Of a DNA stretch of 61,200 nucleotides, positions 10,001 to 19,352 are shown piece after piece. This DNA is from an uncultured Prevotella sp. (lineage in GTDB: Bacteria; Bacteroidota; Bacteroidia; Bacteroidales; Bacteroidaceae): the NCBI GenBank assembly GCA_947169685.1, contig CAMVQS010000006.1:1-61200 (forward strand). The letters are read 5' to 3'. Positions within the stretch are counted from its first letter, which is position 1; the number at the start of each line of letters is the position of its first letter. A model generated the notes under the pieces. That model did not search any database, had not been told where the DNA came from, and was given only the letters and a program-made list of their open reading frames with translations. The position numbers and the translations under genes were made by a program.

Positions 10001-10216
10001 TAAAAACAAAAAAATTATTCTATTTTCCTTAAAAAATTAACAAAAAGACGCCTAAACCCCGTATTTAGTGATAATTTTACACCCAATGAATGTTAATTTG
10101 CGTGACTTTGAAAGAATATTCACGTTTCTATCTTAATATTTTTAAGATTATGTTCTTAAATAATAATTAATGTACGCGCGAGAACACGTTATACAAAACA
10201 TTTCTCCTCAAAATAG

Positions 10217-10246
10217 TTGGGGAGACAGTATTTTTTTGTACCTTTA
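10217..10246 (+). promoter_or_regulatory. Possible promoter of the M43 protease gene
   Basis: TACCTTTA (10239-10246) resembles the -7 box and TTGG (10217) lies 18 bp upstream. It ends only 5 nt before the ATG, which would give an almost leaderless mRNA. Weak support. Confidence 0.35.
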
Positions 10247-10251
10247 CACCC

Positions 10252-11592
10252 ATGAAACAGATAATTAGCATAATTTTGCTTACAGGAGCTTTGCTGACAG
10301 GCTGCTCTAAGAGTGATGACAGTACAATGCTGAGTATTGGCACGGAGTCATTTACGTGGGATTCGGATGTACGCTTGCAAAAGGTACAGGTAAAGTGTGA
10401 TGGCAAGTGGACGGCGAAAAGCGACGTCTATTGGTGCGCACCCATCAGAAAAAACGGTGAAGGCAACGCTGGACTGCCCATTTGGGTAAGTCCCAACCTG
10501 ACTGGCGAGGCACGTCAGGGTACTATCACCATCACTGCTGCAGGCGCCACTAAGACCATCAGTGTTTCACAGCCTGCCTTTACAGGTAGCCTTGATGATT
10601 ACGAATACCACCTGCCTGTGGTGTTCCATATTCTCTACAAGGACAAAAACGATGAATCGCAATATGTGAAAGAAGGACAAATGGCGAAAATCCTGACTGA
10701 GGTGAACAAGCTGTATGCCCAAAACAACATGAACATTGTTTTTGAACTGGCTCAGTACGACGACAATGGCGAGGAGCTGAAGGAACCTGGTGTGGTTCGC
10801 CACGAAGTAACCTTCGATGAGTATGACCCTGAGCTGTTCCTTTCCAGTAAGCATGAGGATAACAGGCAATATGCCAAGTATGCGCAGAACATGAAGAAAT
10901 ACATCAATGTCTATGTGTTCCGCTTTGCGCAGGATGACGAAAAGAACAGCACCATGGGTATCTCAAACATGGCCATTGTACCTATGGCTCATCCGCTGGA
11001 CAGTTTGGTAGCCACCGACGCAGCTAACGACTACGCCTATACTGCGACACCATGGGGATGCTGCATCAACAACGAATACATCTACGAATGGCAAGAGGGA
11101 AATAGCCTCAACCCCCAATATATCGCTGCCACCGTTGCCCATGAACTGGGGCATTATTTAGGACTATTGCACACGTTCTCTTCGGACGAATGTAACATCG
11201 ATGATGCCTGTGACGACACGAACATCTGTGACTACGAGAACTACGTCAGCTATATCGCGGCCTATATCAAGCAACAACAGGATGCTGGCGTTAGCTCATT
11301 CAAGATGTCAGACTTGGCCAGACGCAAGGACTGCAAAACACTGAAGGAGTATGTTGCCCATAACATTTTGGACTACTCTTTCTGCTATAACGACGAGTTC
11401 ACAGAACAGCAACGTAAACGCACTCGACACGTGCTATGGTATGGTCCCCTTGTTCCTGGCCCCAAACTGGTTCAATACAACACCACAGGCATCACGACAC
11501 GGGGAGGTAAAGAAAAACCGGACATCGCTGAACGAATCCAACCATGTCCGGGCATTATAAAAACGAAGCCTTTTTCTACTTCTTACCAATAA
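10252..11592 (+). CDS. BACON-domain M43 (pappalysin-like) metalloprotease lipoprotein
   Basis: 446 aa. A lipoprotein signal (LLTGC, Cys about residue 19) anchors it in the envelope. Residues ~30-110 form a BACON-like sandwich (GKWTAKSDVYW, ARQGTITITAAG, ISVSQPA). The catalytic domain carries HELGHYLGLLHTF with His297, Glu298, His301 and His307, the extended zinc motif of metzincins. NILDYSFCYNDEFTEQQ then supplies the Met-turn-like region, with Tyr where family members often have Met (NxMDY). Many paired Cys (e.g. CNIDDACDDTNICDYENY) fit the M43 disulfide pattern. It is transcribed divergently from susC and overlaps the 3' end of lpxA by 17 bp. A dyad (11518-11525 with 11544-11551) near the stop may help end transcription. 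Confidence 0.85.
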   Translation: MKQIISIILLTGALLTGCSKSDDSTMLSIGTESFTWDSDVRLQKVQVKCDGKWTAKSDVYWCAPIRKNGEGNAGLPIWVSPNLTGEARQGTITITAAGATKTISVSQPAFTGSLDDYEYHLPVVFHILYKDKNDESQYVKEGQMAKILTEVNKLYAQNNMNIVFELAQYDDNGEELKEPGVVRHEVTFDEYDPELFLSSKHEDNRQYAKYAQNMKKYINVYVFRFAQDDEKNSTMGISNMAIVPMAHPLDSLVATDAANDYAYTATPWGCCINNEYIYEWQEGNSLNPQYIAATVAHELGHYLGLLHTFSSDECNIDDACDDTNICDYENYVSYIAAYIKQQQDAGVSSFKMSDLARRKDCKTLKEYVAHNILDYSFCYNDEFTEQQRKRTRHVLWYGPLVPGPKLVQYNTTGITTRGGKEKPDIAERIQPCPGIIKTKPFSTSYQ

Positions 11593-12352
11593 TACCGAGC
11601 TTCGTTGATTCCATGAAGCTCAAGACGTTATGGATTTCAGGACTGTCAGGCACCTGCTCCCTGATCTGGTTGATAGCATCGAACAGTGACGTATTGCTGC
11701 GGAATACCAGACGATAGGCGTTGGCTATGTGCTTGAGCACCTTTTCGTCAGCTCCGTGCTGACGACCTACGAAGGTATTGACACCACCATATTCGGAACG
11801 CTTGGTACAAATGACATAGGGCGGAATATCCTTCGAGAAGGTGCATCCGGCCTGAATCATCGCTCCACGACCCACGCGGGTCTTGGCATTGGCAATGACG
11901 CTGGAGGAGAATACAACAAGGTCATCAATCTCACAGTCACCTGCAACCTTTGTTCCATATCCGAAGACACACTGGTTGCCTACCTTAGTGTCATGCGAGA
12001 TGTGGGCACCTTCCATCAACATGTTATCATTGCCAATAACAGTCTTTCCACCTGTGTGGGTGGCACGGTTGATAACCACATTCTCACGAATGACATTGTT
12101 GTCGCCAATGATACACTCGGACTTCTCACCACGGAACGCAAAATCCTGTGGCAAAGCACCGATAACGGCTCCCTGATGTACCTTGTTACGAGCACCCATA
12201 CGTGTACCGTTAAGTATGCTGACGAAGGGGAAGATGACACAGTTGTCACCTATCACCACGTCACCCTCAATATACACGAAGGGGAATATCTTACAGTTAT
12301 CGCCGATTTTCGCTCTGGGGTCGATTTCGGCTCTTGGACTTATTTCACTCAT
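11576..12352 (-). CDS. lpxA: Acyl-ACP--UDP-N-acetylglucosamine O-acyltransferase (LpxA)
   Basis: 258 aa, the normal length of LpxA. It catalyses the first step of lipid A synthesis in the cytoplasm. Hexapeptide repeats form a left-handed beta-helix (IGDNCVIFPF, IGDNNVIREN). GALPQDFAFRGE and AHISHDTKVGNQ match conserved LpxA segments; His120 corresponds to the catalytic His125 of E. coli. The C-terminal helical part (LFDAINQIREQVPDSPEI) is also typical. Bacteroidota usually carry lpxA directly after a fused lpxC/fabZ, which is not here, so this may be a second copy. It follows the efflux operon across a 113-bp inverted-repeat element. Confidence 0.92.
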   Translation of the reverse strand: MSEISPRAEIDPRAKIGDNCKIFPFVYIEGDVVIGDNCVIFPFVSILNGTRMGARNKVHQGAVIGALPQDFAFRGEKSECIIGDNNVIRENVVINRATHTGGKTVIGNDNMLMEGAHISHDTKVGNQCVFGYGTKVAGDCEIDDLVVFSSSVIANAKTRVGRGAMIQAGCTFSKDIPPYVICTKRSEYGGVNTFVGRQHGADEKVLKHIANAYRLVFRSNTSLFDAINQIREQVPDSPEIHNVLSFMESTKLGIIGKK

Positions 12353-12361
12353 TTTCTTAAG

Positions 12362-12474
12362 CCCCCTAAGTTAGGGGGATGGGGGTCTGAACAAGCGTTT
12401 ATCAGACCCATTAATAAGACATCTTTATAGGGAATCTGCGCTTGTTCAGACCCCCTGCCCCCTAACTTAGGGGG
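12362..12474. repeat. 113-bp inverted-repeat element with nested palindromes
   Basis: A 36-bp arm at 12362-12397 is repeated in reverse at 12439-12474 with two mismatches, around a 41-bp centre. Each arm contains its own palindrome (CCCCCTAAGTTAGGGGG) followed by GGGGGTCTGAACAAGCG. It starts 10 bp upstream of the lpxA ATG and ends exactly at the stop codon of the outer-membrane factor gene. It resembles a MITE or REP-type element and could form a long hairpin that attenuates lpxA read-through. The promoter of lpxA, if separate, would have to lie in or near it. Confidence 0.85.
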
Positions 12475-13863
12475 TTAGCGGCCTCCTCCACCTAATGCTG
12501 TATAGAGGCTGATGACTGCCTGCATCTTATTGAAATCGGCAGTCACTTTGTTAAGTTTGGCATTGAGCAGGTTCTGTTCGGCAGTAAGCACCTCAAGGTA
12601 AGAGGAACCGCTGCTGTGATAAAGGGCCTTGGTATCCTCCACGCTCTTGGCAAGCACGGTGATACGCTCTTCCTCAATCTTGCTGTTGGCATCGTAGCTG
12701 TTATAGTTGACGAGTGCATTGCTCACCTCGTTACCAGCGGAAAGAATAGTATTCTGCCAGTTGTTAAAGGCCTGCTCATACTTCAACTTCGAGACCTTCA
12801 AATTAGCAATGAGGGCACCACGAGCAAAGATGGGCTGCGTCAGATTGCCGAACAACGTGGTAAGCCACTTACCCGGATTGATGACACCGTTATTGTTCGT
12901 GAAGGCACCTGTAGCACCAATGGTGATGGTAGGATAGAACTGCGAACGAGCCGTCTGTACGTCGTGGAAGCAGCTTGCAAGATTCATTTCAGCATTGTGT
13001 ACGTCAGGACGGTTCTGGAGCAGCTGTACCCCTACCCCCGTAGCAAACTCTGAGGGCAGCGACTGCTGGTCGAGCGTAGAACGGGGAATCTGCTGGCCAG
13101 CCTGACCAATGAGTAGGCAGAGGGCATTTTCCGTAGAACGTATCTGACGTTTGAAGTCATTGGCTTTCGTCTGCATGGAGAGATAGGCAGCCTCTGCACT
13201 CTGCACACCCGTAGAACGTACACGTCCCAACTCGTGCTGCAGTTTCATCATCTCCCAAGTTTCCTTCGACATACGGCTCATCTCATCGACAATCTCCACC
13301 TGCTTGTCCAGCATCAGGAGCGTGTAGTAGCAGTTGGCAATGCCACTGATGACCTGAGCACGGACCGCCATCTGATAGTCCTTATAGCCTAAGAGCTTCA
13401 TCTGCGTGGAACGCTTCTGCGAAAGAATGTTACCAAAGAGATCAAGCGTCCAGCTGGCCGTAACAGGCAGCGTGTAGGCCTTGGTGGTTACTGACGGATC
13501 TGTGTAGAGTGTGCTGATACTTCCCATGCCCGTGTTCGAACCGAACTGTACGGCAGGCAGGAAAGCGAGTTTTGCAGCTTTCAGCATGGTCTCATACATC
13601 TCGACGGTCAGCGCAGCATTCTGCAGGTTGGCATTCTTCTGCAACCCCTGCTCAATATATGCTTGCAACTGCGGGTCGGTGAACACCTGACGCCAAGGCA
13701 GGTTGCCAAACGAGGCTGTATCCTGAACGGCCAATGTGTCAAGATCATTGACGGCGTCACGTATCAGTCCCTCAGTGTTCACGTCGGGACGCTCGTACTT
13801 ATTATATAGTCCGCAACTGCTCATCAGCAGTGTAGCGGCAGCAAATATCAAAATCTTCTTCAT
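12475..13863 (-). CDS. RND efflux outer-membrane factor (NodT/TolC family lipoprotein)
   Basis: 462 aa. The signal ends in LLMSSC, so it is lipidated. The TolC-family fold shows as two related halves: LQNAALTVEMYETMLKAAK with PAVQFGSNTGMG in the first, and RPDVHNAEMNLASCFHDVQ with FYPTITIGATGAF in the second. The protein forms the trimeric exit duct of a tripartite pump. It starts 6 bp after the RND permease stop, so the two are translationally close. It is the last gene of the efflux operon and ends in a Gly-rich tail (ALGGGGR). Confidence 0.92.
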   Translation of the reverse strand: MKKILIFAAATLLMSSCGLYNKYERPDVNTEGLIRDAVNDLDTLAVQDTASFGNLPWRQVFTDPQLQAYIEQGLQKNANLQNAALTVEMYETMLKAAKLAFLPAVQFGSNTGMGSISTLYTDPSVTTKAYTLPVTASWTLDLFGNILSQKRSTQMKLLGYKDYQMAVRAQVISGIANCYYTLLMLDKQVEIVDEMSRMSKETWEMMKLQHELGRVRSTGVQSAEAAYLSMQTKANDFKRQIRSTENALCLLIGQAGQQIPRSTLDQQSLPSEFATGVGVQLLQNRPDVHNAEMNLASCFHDVQTARSQFYPTITIGATGAFTNNNGVINPGKWLTTLFGNLTQPIFARGALIANLKVSKLKYEQAFNNWQNTILSAGNEVSNALVNYNSYDANSKIEEERITVLAKSVEDTKALYHSSGSSYLEVLTAEQNLLNAKLNKVTADFNKMQAVISLYTALGGGGR

Positions 13864-13869
13864 AGTCTC

Positions 13870-16800
13870 TTACTCCTCCACTTTATAATCTACAGGACGA
13901 TGGGCATACTGTGCCAGCTCCGTGCTGACATCCTCCGTGTTCTCCTCATCTTCAAAGCGCATCGGACGGAACTTCTCCTGCAGGCTCTGGAAGATCACGA
14001 ACAAGGTGGGCACCACCAGAATCTGGCAGAGCGTTCCTATAAGCATACCACCTACAGCTGCAGCACCCAGCGTCTGGTTACCGTTCTTACCTACACCCGA
14101 AGCAAACATCATCGGCAGCAGACCAATGACCATTGCCAATGACGTCATCAGAATAGGACGCAGACGGGCTGCAGCACCCAAGATGGCTGACCAGGAGATC
14201 GCCATACCCGTCTCTCGACGCTCCAAGGCAAACTGCACAATCAGAATGGCATTCTTGGCCAACAGACCAATCAGCATGATGAGCGAAATCTGCATATAGA
14301 TATCGTTCGAGTGTCCGAACATCATGGTGAACAGGAAGCAGCCTGCCAGTCCGAAAGGTACAGAGAGTACTACTGCCAGCGGAAGGATGTACGACTCGTA
14401 CTGTGCCGACAGAATGAGGTAGATGAAGATGAAGCACAGCACGAAGATGACTGCTGTTGTATTCGAGGACTTCGCCTCCTCACGTGTCAGGCCCTGATAA
14501 TCATAGGTATAGCCTGCGGGCAGCACATCTTTAGCCACTTCCTGGGCAGCCTTGATGGCCTCACCGGTAGAATAGCCGCTGGCCACTGTTCCCGTCACAT
14601 TGATAGACGTAAACAGATTGAAACGGTTAATGTTGGCAGGACCATAGACACGCTCCATGCGGCAGAACTCATTGACGGGAGCCATTCCTTTCGGCGTGCG
14701 TACATAAATACTATTGAGTGACTCAGCCGTCATTCTAGTCTCTGGCAAACCCTGTATCATCACACGATAGAGCTTACCGTAGGCGTTGAAGTTCGAGGCA
14801 TAAAGTCCACCATAGTAGCCCTGCAGGGTGGAGAGCACCGTCGAGGGAGAGATACCTGCCTGCTTACACTTGGCCACGTCCATGTGGAGCATGTACTGCG
14901 GATAGTTGGGGTTGTAAGACGTTTGTGCGGTCTGGAACTCCGGACGCTTGTTCAGCTCTGCCAGGAAGTCCTTGACGATGCCATAGAACTTGTCGAGCGA
15001 GCCACCCGTACGGTCCTGCATCACAAGGGACACACCGCTGTTGGCAGAGAAGCCAGGAATCATTGGCGGTGCAAAGGCCAGCACCTGTGCATCCTTGATG
15101 TGGGCTGTCTTCACGAAAATCTGCGCTATCACACCTGTCGATTCGTAAGGATTCAGAAAGAAGCGGTAGATGCCGTCACCTTGCCACAAGCCTGAAATCT
15201 TCCACCATAAGCCTTTTTGACGCTCATCGAACGGTTTGAGCTTGATGATGAACGTTGCCTGGTCGGAACCAGAACCTGCAATAAAGTTGTAACCCTGAAT
15301 CTGCTCACGGCTTTGAATAGCAGGGTCGGCTGCCAAGATAGAATCTACCTGGCTGATAACCTGACGTGTGCGTGCCACTGACGTTGCAGGGGGCATAGAG
15401 ATGGTACAGAAGATAGTTCCTGTATCTTCGTCAGGCACCAGACCGGTCTTAGTGGTCAGCATGGTTCCTGCCAGCACAACAATACCGATAATAGCAGCAA
15501 TGATGATGGCCAGAGGCTTCTTCACCAGTTTCTCCACGCGGCTCTTATACTTGTCCAATACTTTGTCGTAGGCTGTATTGAACGAAGTGTGGAATCGGTC
15601 CATCATTGACATCTTACGCTCATGTCCATCCTTATCGTGCGGTTTCAGGAAGATAGCACACAAGGCAGGCGACAGCGTCAGGGCGTTCAAAGCCGAGATG
15701 AAGATGCTGACAGCCATTGTCACACCAAACTCACGATAGAACGAACCAGATGTACCACCAATGAATGATACAGGTACGAACACTGATGCCATCACCAGCG
15801 TGATGGAGATGATAGCGCCTGAGATTTCGTTCATGGCGTCAATCGATGCCGTCAACGTGCTCTTGTATCCCTGATCCAGCTTAGCGTGAACCGCCTCCAC
15901 CACCACAATGGCATCATCGACCACAATGGCAATAGCCAAGAGCAAGGCCGATAGCGTCAGCAGGTTGATAGAGAATCCGAAAACGCTCAGGAAGAAGAAC
16001 GTACCTACCAGTGACACTGGAACGGCAATCAGCGGGATGAGCGTAGAACGCCAGTCCTGCAAGAAAATATAAATCACGAGGAACACCAGTATGAGGGTGA
16101 ACACAAGCGTGAACACCACTTCCTCGATAGAGGCATACAGGAACTCCGTAACGTCATAGTTAATCTTATACTCCATGCCTGGAGGGAACAGTTTGGCCTG
16201 CTCTTCCAACTCGGCCTTCACCTGCTTGGCAATCTCATTAGCATTGGAGCCGGCAATCTGCTGCACCATACCCAGTACTGACGGCAGGTTGTTGTTGCGC
16301 ATCGACACGCTGTACTGCTGTCCACCGAGTTCTATCTTTGCCACGTCTTTCAGTTTCAGTGTCTGGCCCTCATCGTCGCTTGAGATGATGATATCACCAA
16401 ACTCCTCGGCAGTTTTCAATCGGCCGGTATAGCGCATAGAATACTCATAGGCCACGTCCGACTGCTCACCAAATGCACCTGGAGCTGCCTCAATGTTCTG
16501 TTCTGCCAGCGCAGCACTGATGTCTGACGGCATCAGGTTGTGTTGCTTCATCACATCGGGTTTCAGCCAGATACGCATAGAGTAGGTCTTCAAACCTGGC
16601 GACTGCACGTCACCCACACCCTGGATACGCTTGATGGCAGGAATGATGTTGATGTTGTTGTAGTTCGTCAGGAACTCGTCGTCATAACGGCCATCTGACG
16701 TCAGCGTAAACATCAGCACCTGTGATGTCTGACGCTTTGTTACCGTCACACCGATACGCGTCACCTCAGCAGGCAGCAGTGCCTGAGCCTGCTGTACACG

Positions 16801-17127
16801 GTTCTGGACGTTCACAGCACACATATCGGCATTCATACCCTGGCGGAACAGCACACTGATTTGTGCCGATCCGGCACCTGCCGTCGATGATATATAGTCC
16901 ATGCCTTCCACACCGTTGATGCTTTCTTCCAACGGCGTGATGACGGAGTTCTTTACTGTCTCTGCATCAGCACCAGGATAGCTGGTCCATACCGCAACGG
17001 TAGGTGGCGCTATGTTGGGGTACTGCTCAATAGGCAGCGACACCAATCCGATAATACCCAGCAGAACGATGAGGATAGAGATCACCGTCGAGAGTACCGG
17101 GCGTTTAATAAAGGTTGTAAAAGTCAT
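13870..17127 (-). CDS. RND-family efflux permease (HAE1, AcrB/MexB-like)
   Basis: 1085 aa, full length for the family. It starts with FIKRPVLSTVISILIVLLG, the usual first membrane helix. SLPIEQYPNIAPPTV and SYPGADAETVKNSV are conserved periplasmic segments. The proton-relay helix has AIAIVVDDAIVVVEAV with the paired Asp residues, and GLTREEAKSSNTTAVI plus a second set of helices complete the duplicated fold. It exports amphiphilic compounds or drugs by proton antiport, together with the adaptor upstream (34 bp) and the outer-membrane factor downstream (6 bp). The substrate cannot be read from sequence. Confidence 0.95.
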   Translation of the reverse strand: MTFTTFIKRPVLSTVISILIVLLGIIGLVSLPIEQYPNIAPPTVAVWTSYPGADAETVKNSVITPLEESINGVEGMDYISSTAGAGSAQISVLFRQGMNADMCAVNVQNRVQQAQALLPAEVTRIGVTVTKRQTSQVLMFTLTSDGRYDDEFLTNYNNINIIPAIKRIQGVGDVQSPGLKTYSMRIWLKPDVMKQHNLMPSDISAALAEQNIEAAPGAFGEQSDVAYEYSMRYTGRLKTAEEFGDIIISSDDEGQTLKLKDVAKIELGGQQYSVSMRNNNLPSVLGMVQQIAGSNANEIAKQVKAELEEQAKLFPPGMEYKINYDVTEFLYASIEEVVFTLVFTLILVFLVIYIFLQDWRSTLIPLIAVPVSLVGTFFFLSVFGFSINLLTLSALLLAIAIVVDDAIVVVEAVHAKLDQGYKSTLTASIDAMNEISGAIISITLVMASVFVPVSFIGGTSGSFYREFGVTMAVSIFISALNALTLSPALCAIFLKPHDKDGHERKMSMMDRFHTSFNTAYDKVLDKYKSRVEKLVKKPLAIIIAAIIGIVVLAGTMLTTKTGLVPDEDTGTIFCTISMPPATSVARTRQVISQVDSILAADPAIQSREQIQGYNFIAGSGSDQATFIIKLKPFDERQKGLWWKISGLWQGDGIYRFFLNPYESTGVIAQIFVKTAHIKDAQVLAFAPPMIPGFSANSGVSLVMQDRTGGSLDKFYGIVKDFLAELNKRPEFQTAQTSYNPNYPQYMLHMDVAKCKQAGISPSTVLSTLQGYYGGLYASNFNAYGKLYRVMIQGLPETRMTAESLNSIYVRTPKGMAPVNEFCRMERVYGPANINRFNLFTSINVTGTVASGYSTGEAIKAAQEVAKDVLPAGYTYDYQGLTREEAKSSNTTAVIFVLCFIFIYLILSAQYESYILPLAVVLSVPFGLAGCFLFTMMFGHSNDIYMQISLIMLIGLLAKNAILIVQFALERRETGMAISWSAILGAAARLRPILMTSLAMVIGLLPMMFASGVGKNGNQTLGAAAVGGMLIGTLCQILVVPTLFVIFQSLQEKFRPMRFEDEENTEDVSTELAQYAHRPVDYKVEE

Positions 17128-17161
17128 ACTAATTTACTATTTGACAATTTACCATTTACAA

Positions 17162-18319
17162 TTACTTCTTCATTGCTCCCACAATATCACCAGCTGTCAT
17201 CGCCTTAGCCTGCTCCTGAATCTTCTGTTCATAGCGCTCAGGGGTGATGGGCACAATCTCCATGCCGTCGTTCAGCTTGGTGATACCGTTGGTCACATAC
17301 TTGTCACCCACCTTCAAACCATCCGTGACAATGTAGTTATTGCCGTCGTTCTGCGGATCAACCTTAATCTCAGTATAAACCACCTTGTTGTCCTTACCCA
17401 GCAGATAGACAAACTTCTTGTTCTGAACCTCAGACACACAACTCTGTGGAATAATGATAGCGTTGGTGTTGATGTGGGGAATGATAATGTTACCCGAACC
17501 ACCGCTCTTCAGCAACTTCTGGGGATTGGCGAATGATGCGATGAGCTGAACAGAACCTGTCGTAGCATCAATAACACCACTCATCTTGGTCACCTTACCC
17601 TCGTTCCCATAGATGGTTCCATCTGCCAACTGCAGCTTTACTGCTGGAAGACTCTCCAGTCCGTTCTGCGAAAGCACCATGGCATCCTTCTCCGATACAG
17701 AGAAATAAACATCCATCGAAGAAATATTGGAAACGGTGGTCAACACGTTTGAACCGCTTACGAGCGCACCTTTCTTAAATGGCAGGGTGCCGACAACACC
17801 TGTTGCAGGACTCTTCACATAGCAGAACGACAGAGCCTCCTTTGCAGATGCCAAGGCAGCCCTGGCCTGAGCCAGCTGTGCCTGTGCACTCTCAAAGTTA
17901 TTCTGTGCCGATTGCAGTTCAAAGTCACCAATTACTTTGTTCTCATGTAGTTTCTTGGCATTCTCATAAGTCAGCCTCATGGTATTCAGCTGTGCCGAAG
18001 CCGTATTGACGGCAGCCTGAGCCTGACGGACCTGAGCCTGATAGGTCTCATTGTCAATCACGAACAACAGCTGTCCAGCGCTGACCGTCTGACCTTCCTT
18101 GACGTTAATCTGCGTCAGGAAACCCTGTGCCTTCGGACGAATCTCCACGTCTTGAATACCTTTGATAACTGCAGGGAACGTGGTCTGCATGTCAGCCTGC
18201 GACGTGCCAGCTGCCACTACGGGAAACTCGTTATCACCAAAGTTGGGACGGCCACCGCCTCCACCGCATGATACCATCATTGCAGCCACAACTGCAATCC
18301 ATAACATCTTCTTTTTCAT
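17162..18319 (-). CDS. RND efflux periplasmic adaptor (membrane-fusion protein)
   Basis: 385 aa lipoprotein (MMVSC, Cys at about residue 18, then a Gly run). The order is that of AcrA/MexA: beta-barrel start (DVEIRPKAQGFLTQINVKEG), lipoyl half (QTVSAGQLLFVIDNETYQAQ), a helical hairpin with heptads rich in Ala and Gln (residues ~75-145), the second lipoyl half (VKSPATGVVGTLPFKKGALV), then the barrel and membrane-proximal domain. It is the first gene of the operon. The 266-bp upstream region is shared with the divergent sigma factor gene; TAATTTTG on the minus strand (18397-18404) is a candidate -7 box. Confidence 0.94.
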   Translation of the reverse strand: MKKKMLWIAVVAAMMVSCGGGGGRPNFGDNEFPVVAAGTSQADMQTTFPAVIKGIQDVEIRPKAQGFLTQINVKEGQTVSAGQLLFVIDNETYQAQVRQAQAAVNTASAQLNTMRLTYENAKKLHENKVIGDFELQSAQNNFESAQAQLAQARAALASAKEALSFCYVKSPATGVVGTLPFKKGALVSGSNVLTTVSNISSMDVYFSVSEKDAMVLSQNGLESLPAVKLQLADGTIYGNEGKVTKMSGVIDATTGSVQLIASFANPQKLLKSGGSGNIIIPHINTNAIIIPQSCVSEVQNKKFVYLLGKDNKVVYTEIKVDPQNDGNNYIVTDGLKVGDKYVTNGITKLNDGMEIVPITPERYEQKIQEQAKAMTAGDIVGAMKK

Positions 18320-18502
18320 ACTTTTTCTTTGTTATTTTATTATTCGAATAATCTAAATGTTGAAAACTAAAAGTCTTTTGTTTGGTTTCCGAAGTGCAAA
18401 ATTACAAAAAATCCCACACACCTATTTATATTACAATACATATTTAACAATATTTATGCCCATTTTTTCTTTGTATTGTGCTCACTTATTAGATAAATTT
18501 TT

Positions 18503-18564
18503 CACGTTCGACAAAAGAAATACGTTTCTTTTGCACTCACTTAATCAAAATTTTTGTACTTTTG
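18503..18564 (+). promoter_or_regulatory. Hairpin-linked promoter of the sigma factor gene
   Basis: GTTCG is followed by a perfect 9-bp hairpin, CAAAAGAAA (18512-18520) with TTTCTTTTG (18525-18533). CTCACTTA (18536-18543) and TACTTTTG (18557-18564), a consensus -7 box, follow. The order matches the elements at 32422-32493 and 48436-48497, although the arm sequences differ. Confidence 0.65.
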
Positions 18565-18585
18565 CAGCAACTAAAACTATTGAAT

Positions 18586-19263
18586 ATGACTACAAATAAG
18601 AAACTCATGCCTGGCAGAGATGCCCTACAACGTTATCTGGACGAGATTGGTGACACTCCATTGATGACAGATGCAGAGGAGCAGCAACTGGCTCGGCGCA
18701 TACAGCAGGGAGACCAACATGCTGCAGACCAATTGGCAACAGCCAACCTGCGCTACGTCGTAACCATAGCCCACCAGTACGTCACCACAGAGTTGAGCAC
18801 CGACGACCTCATCAGCGAAGGAAACATTGGACTGATGAAGGCCGCCCAACGGTTCGACGGCAGTCGCGGCAAGCGTTTCGTCACCTTTGCTGCCCCCTAT
18901 ATCCGGCAAAGCATTGAGAATGCGCTCTCCGCATTGGGAGCCCAACCCCTCACACTCTCCACCGACGAGTCGCTGCCCATCGGGAGCAACAACAACTTCA
19001 CTCTGCTCAATGTGCTGGAGGACAAGGATGCCCCATATGCCGATGCCAACATAGAGCAGCAATCGTTAACGAAAGAAATGTTGAGTTCTATCAGCGTGCT
19101 CAACGAGCGTGAACAGGCTGTCATCACACGCTATTTCGGCGTAGGATGTGAGCGTCTGACCATGATAGAAATCGGCATGGAGTTAGGACTCAAGCGTGAA
19201 CGTGTCCGCCAGATACGTGACACAGCCCTGCGCAAACTGCGTAAGGCAGGCGTCAAAGCTTAG
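18586..19263 (+). CDS. Short sigma-70 factor of RpoD type lacking region 3
   Basis: 225 aa from ATG 18586. A longer reading from TTG 18562 would overlap the -7 box, so I reject it. Region 1.2 (DALQRYLDEIGDTPLMTDAE) and region 2 (TANLRYVVTIAHQY, EGNIGLMKAAQRFD) match housekeeping sigma. The usual WW pair of region 2 before IRQSI is replaced: the text reads FVTFAAPYIRQSI. Compared with Bacteroides RpoD about 75 residues of region 3 are missing; the text jumps to a DESLPIGSNNNFTLLNVL linker and then to region 4 (TRYFGVGCERLTMIEIGMEL, LKRERVRQIRDTALRKLRK). It is divergent from the efflux operon. Probably an alternative sigma that recognises a variant promoter; inference. Confidence 0.85.
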   Translation: MTTNKKLMPGRDALQRYLDEIGDTPLMTDAEEQQLARRIQQGDQHAADQLATANLRYVVTIAHQYVTTELSTDDLISEGNIGLMKAAQRFDGSRGKRFVTFAAPYIRQSIENALSALGAQPLTLSTDESLPIGSNNNFTLLNVLEDKDAPYADANIEQQSLTKEMLSSISVLNEREQAVITRYFGVGCERLTMIEIGMELGLKRERVRQIRDTALRKLRKAGVKA

Positions 19264-19289
19264 AGGTGAAGCCCGCTTGGCTCTGCCGC

Positions 19290-19322
19290 TTTGTGCCTTC
19301 AGGTCAAAGAAGGATATCTTTG
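19290..19322 (+). promoter_or_regulatory. Promoter of the 77-aa membrane protein gene
   Basis: TTTG (19290-19293) and TATCTTTG (19315-19322) with a 21-bp spacer, 30 bp before the ATG. Confidence 0.7.
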
Positions 19323-19352
19323 CAAGAGTAATAACATAAAATATCAAGAACT

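Larger units (their letters stand above)
9855..10251. other. 397-bp divergent intergenic region (susC / M43 protease)
   Basis: AT-rich spacer with promoters in both directions and no ORF I can support. The susC leader spans about 110 nt between its -7 box and the ATG. The stretch 10010-10160 is poor in G and C and contains nothing I recognise. Confidence 0.6.

Noticed and set aside
18562..18585. TTG start adding 8 residues to the sigma factor
   Set aside because: It lies inside the TACTTTTG promoter box, so it would not be transcribed.
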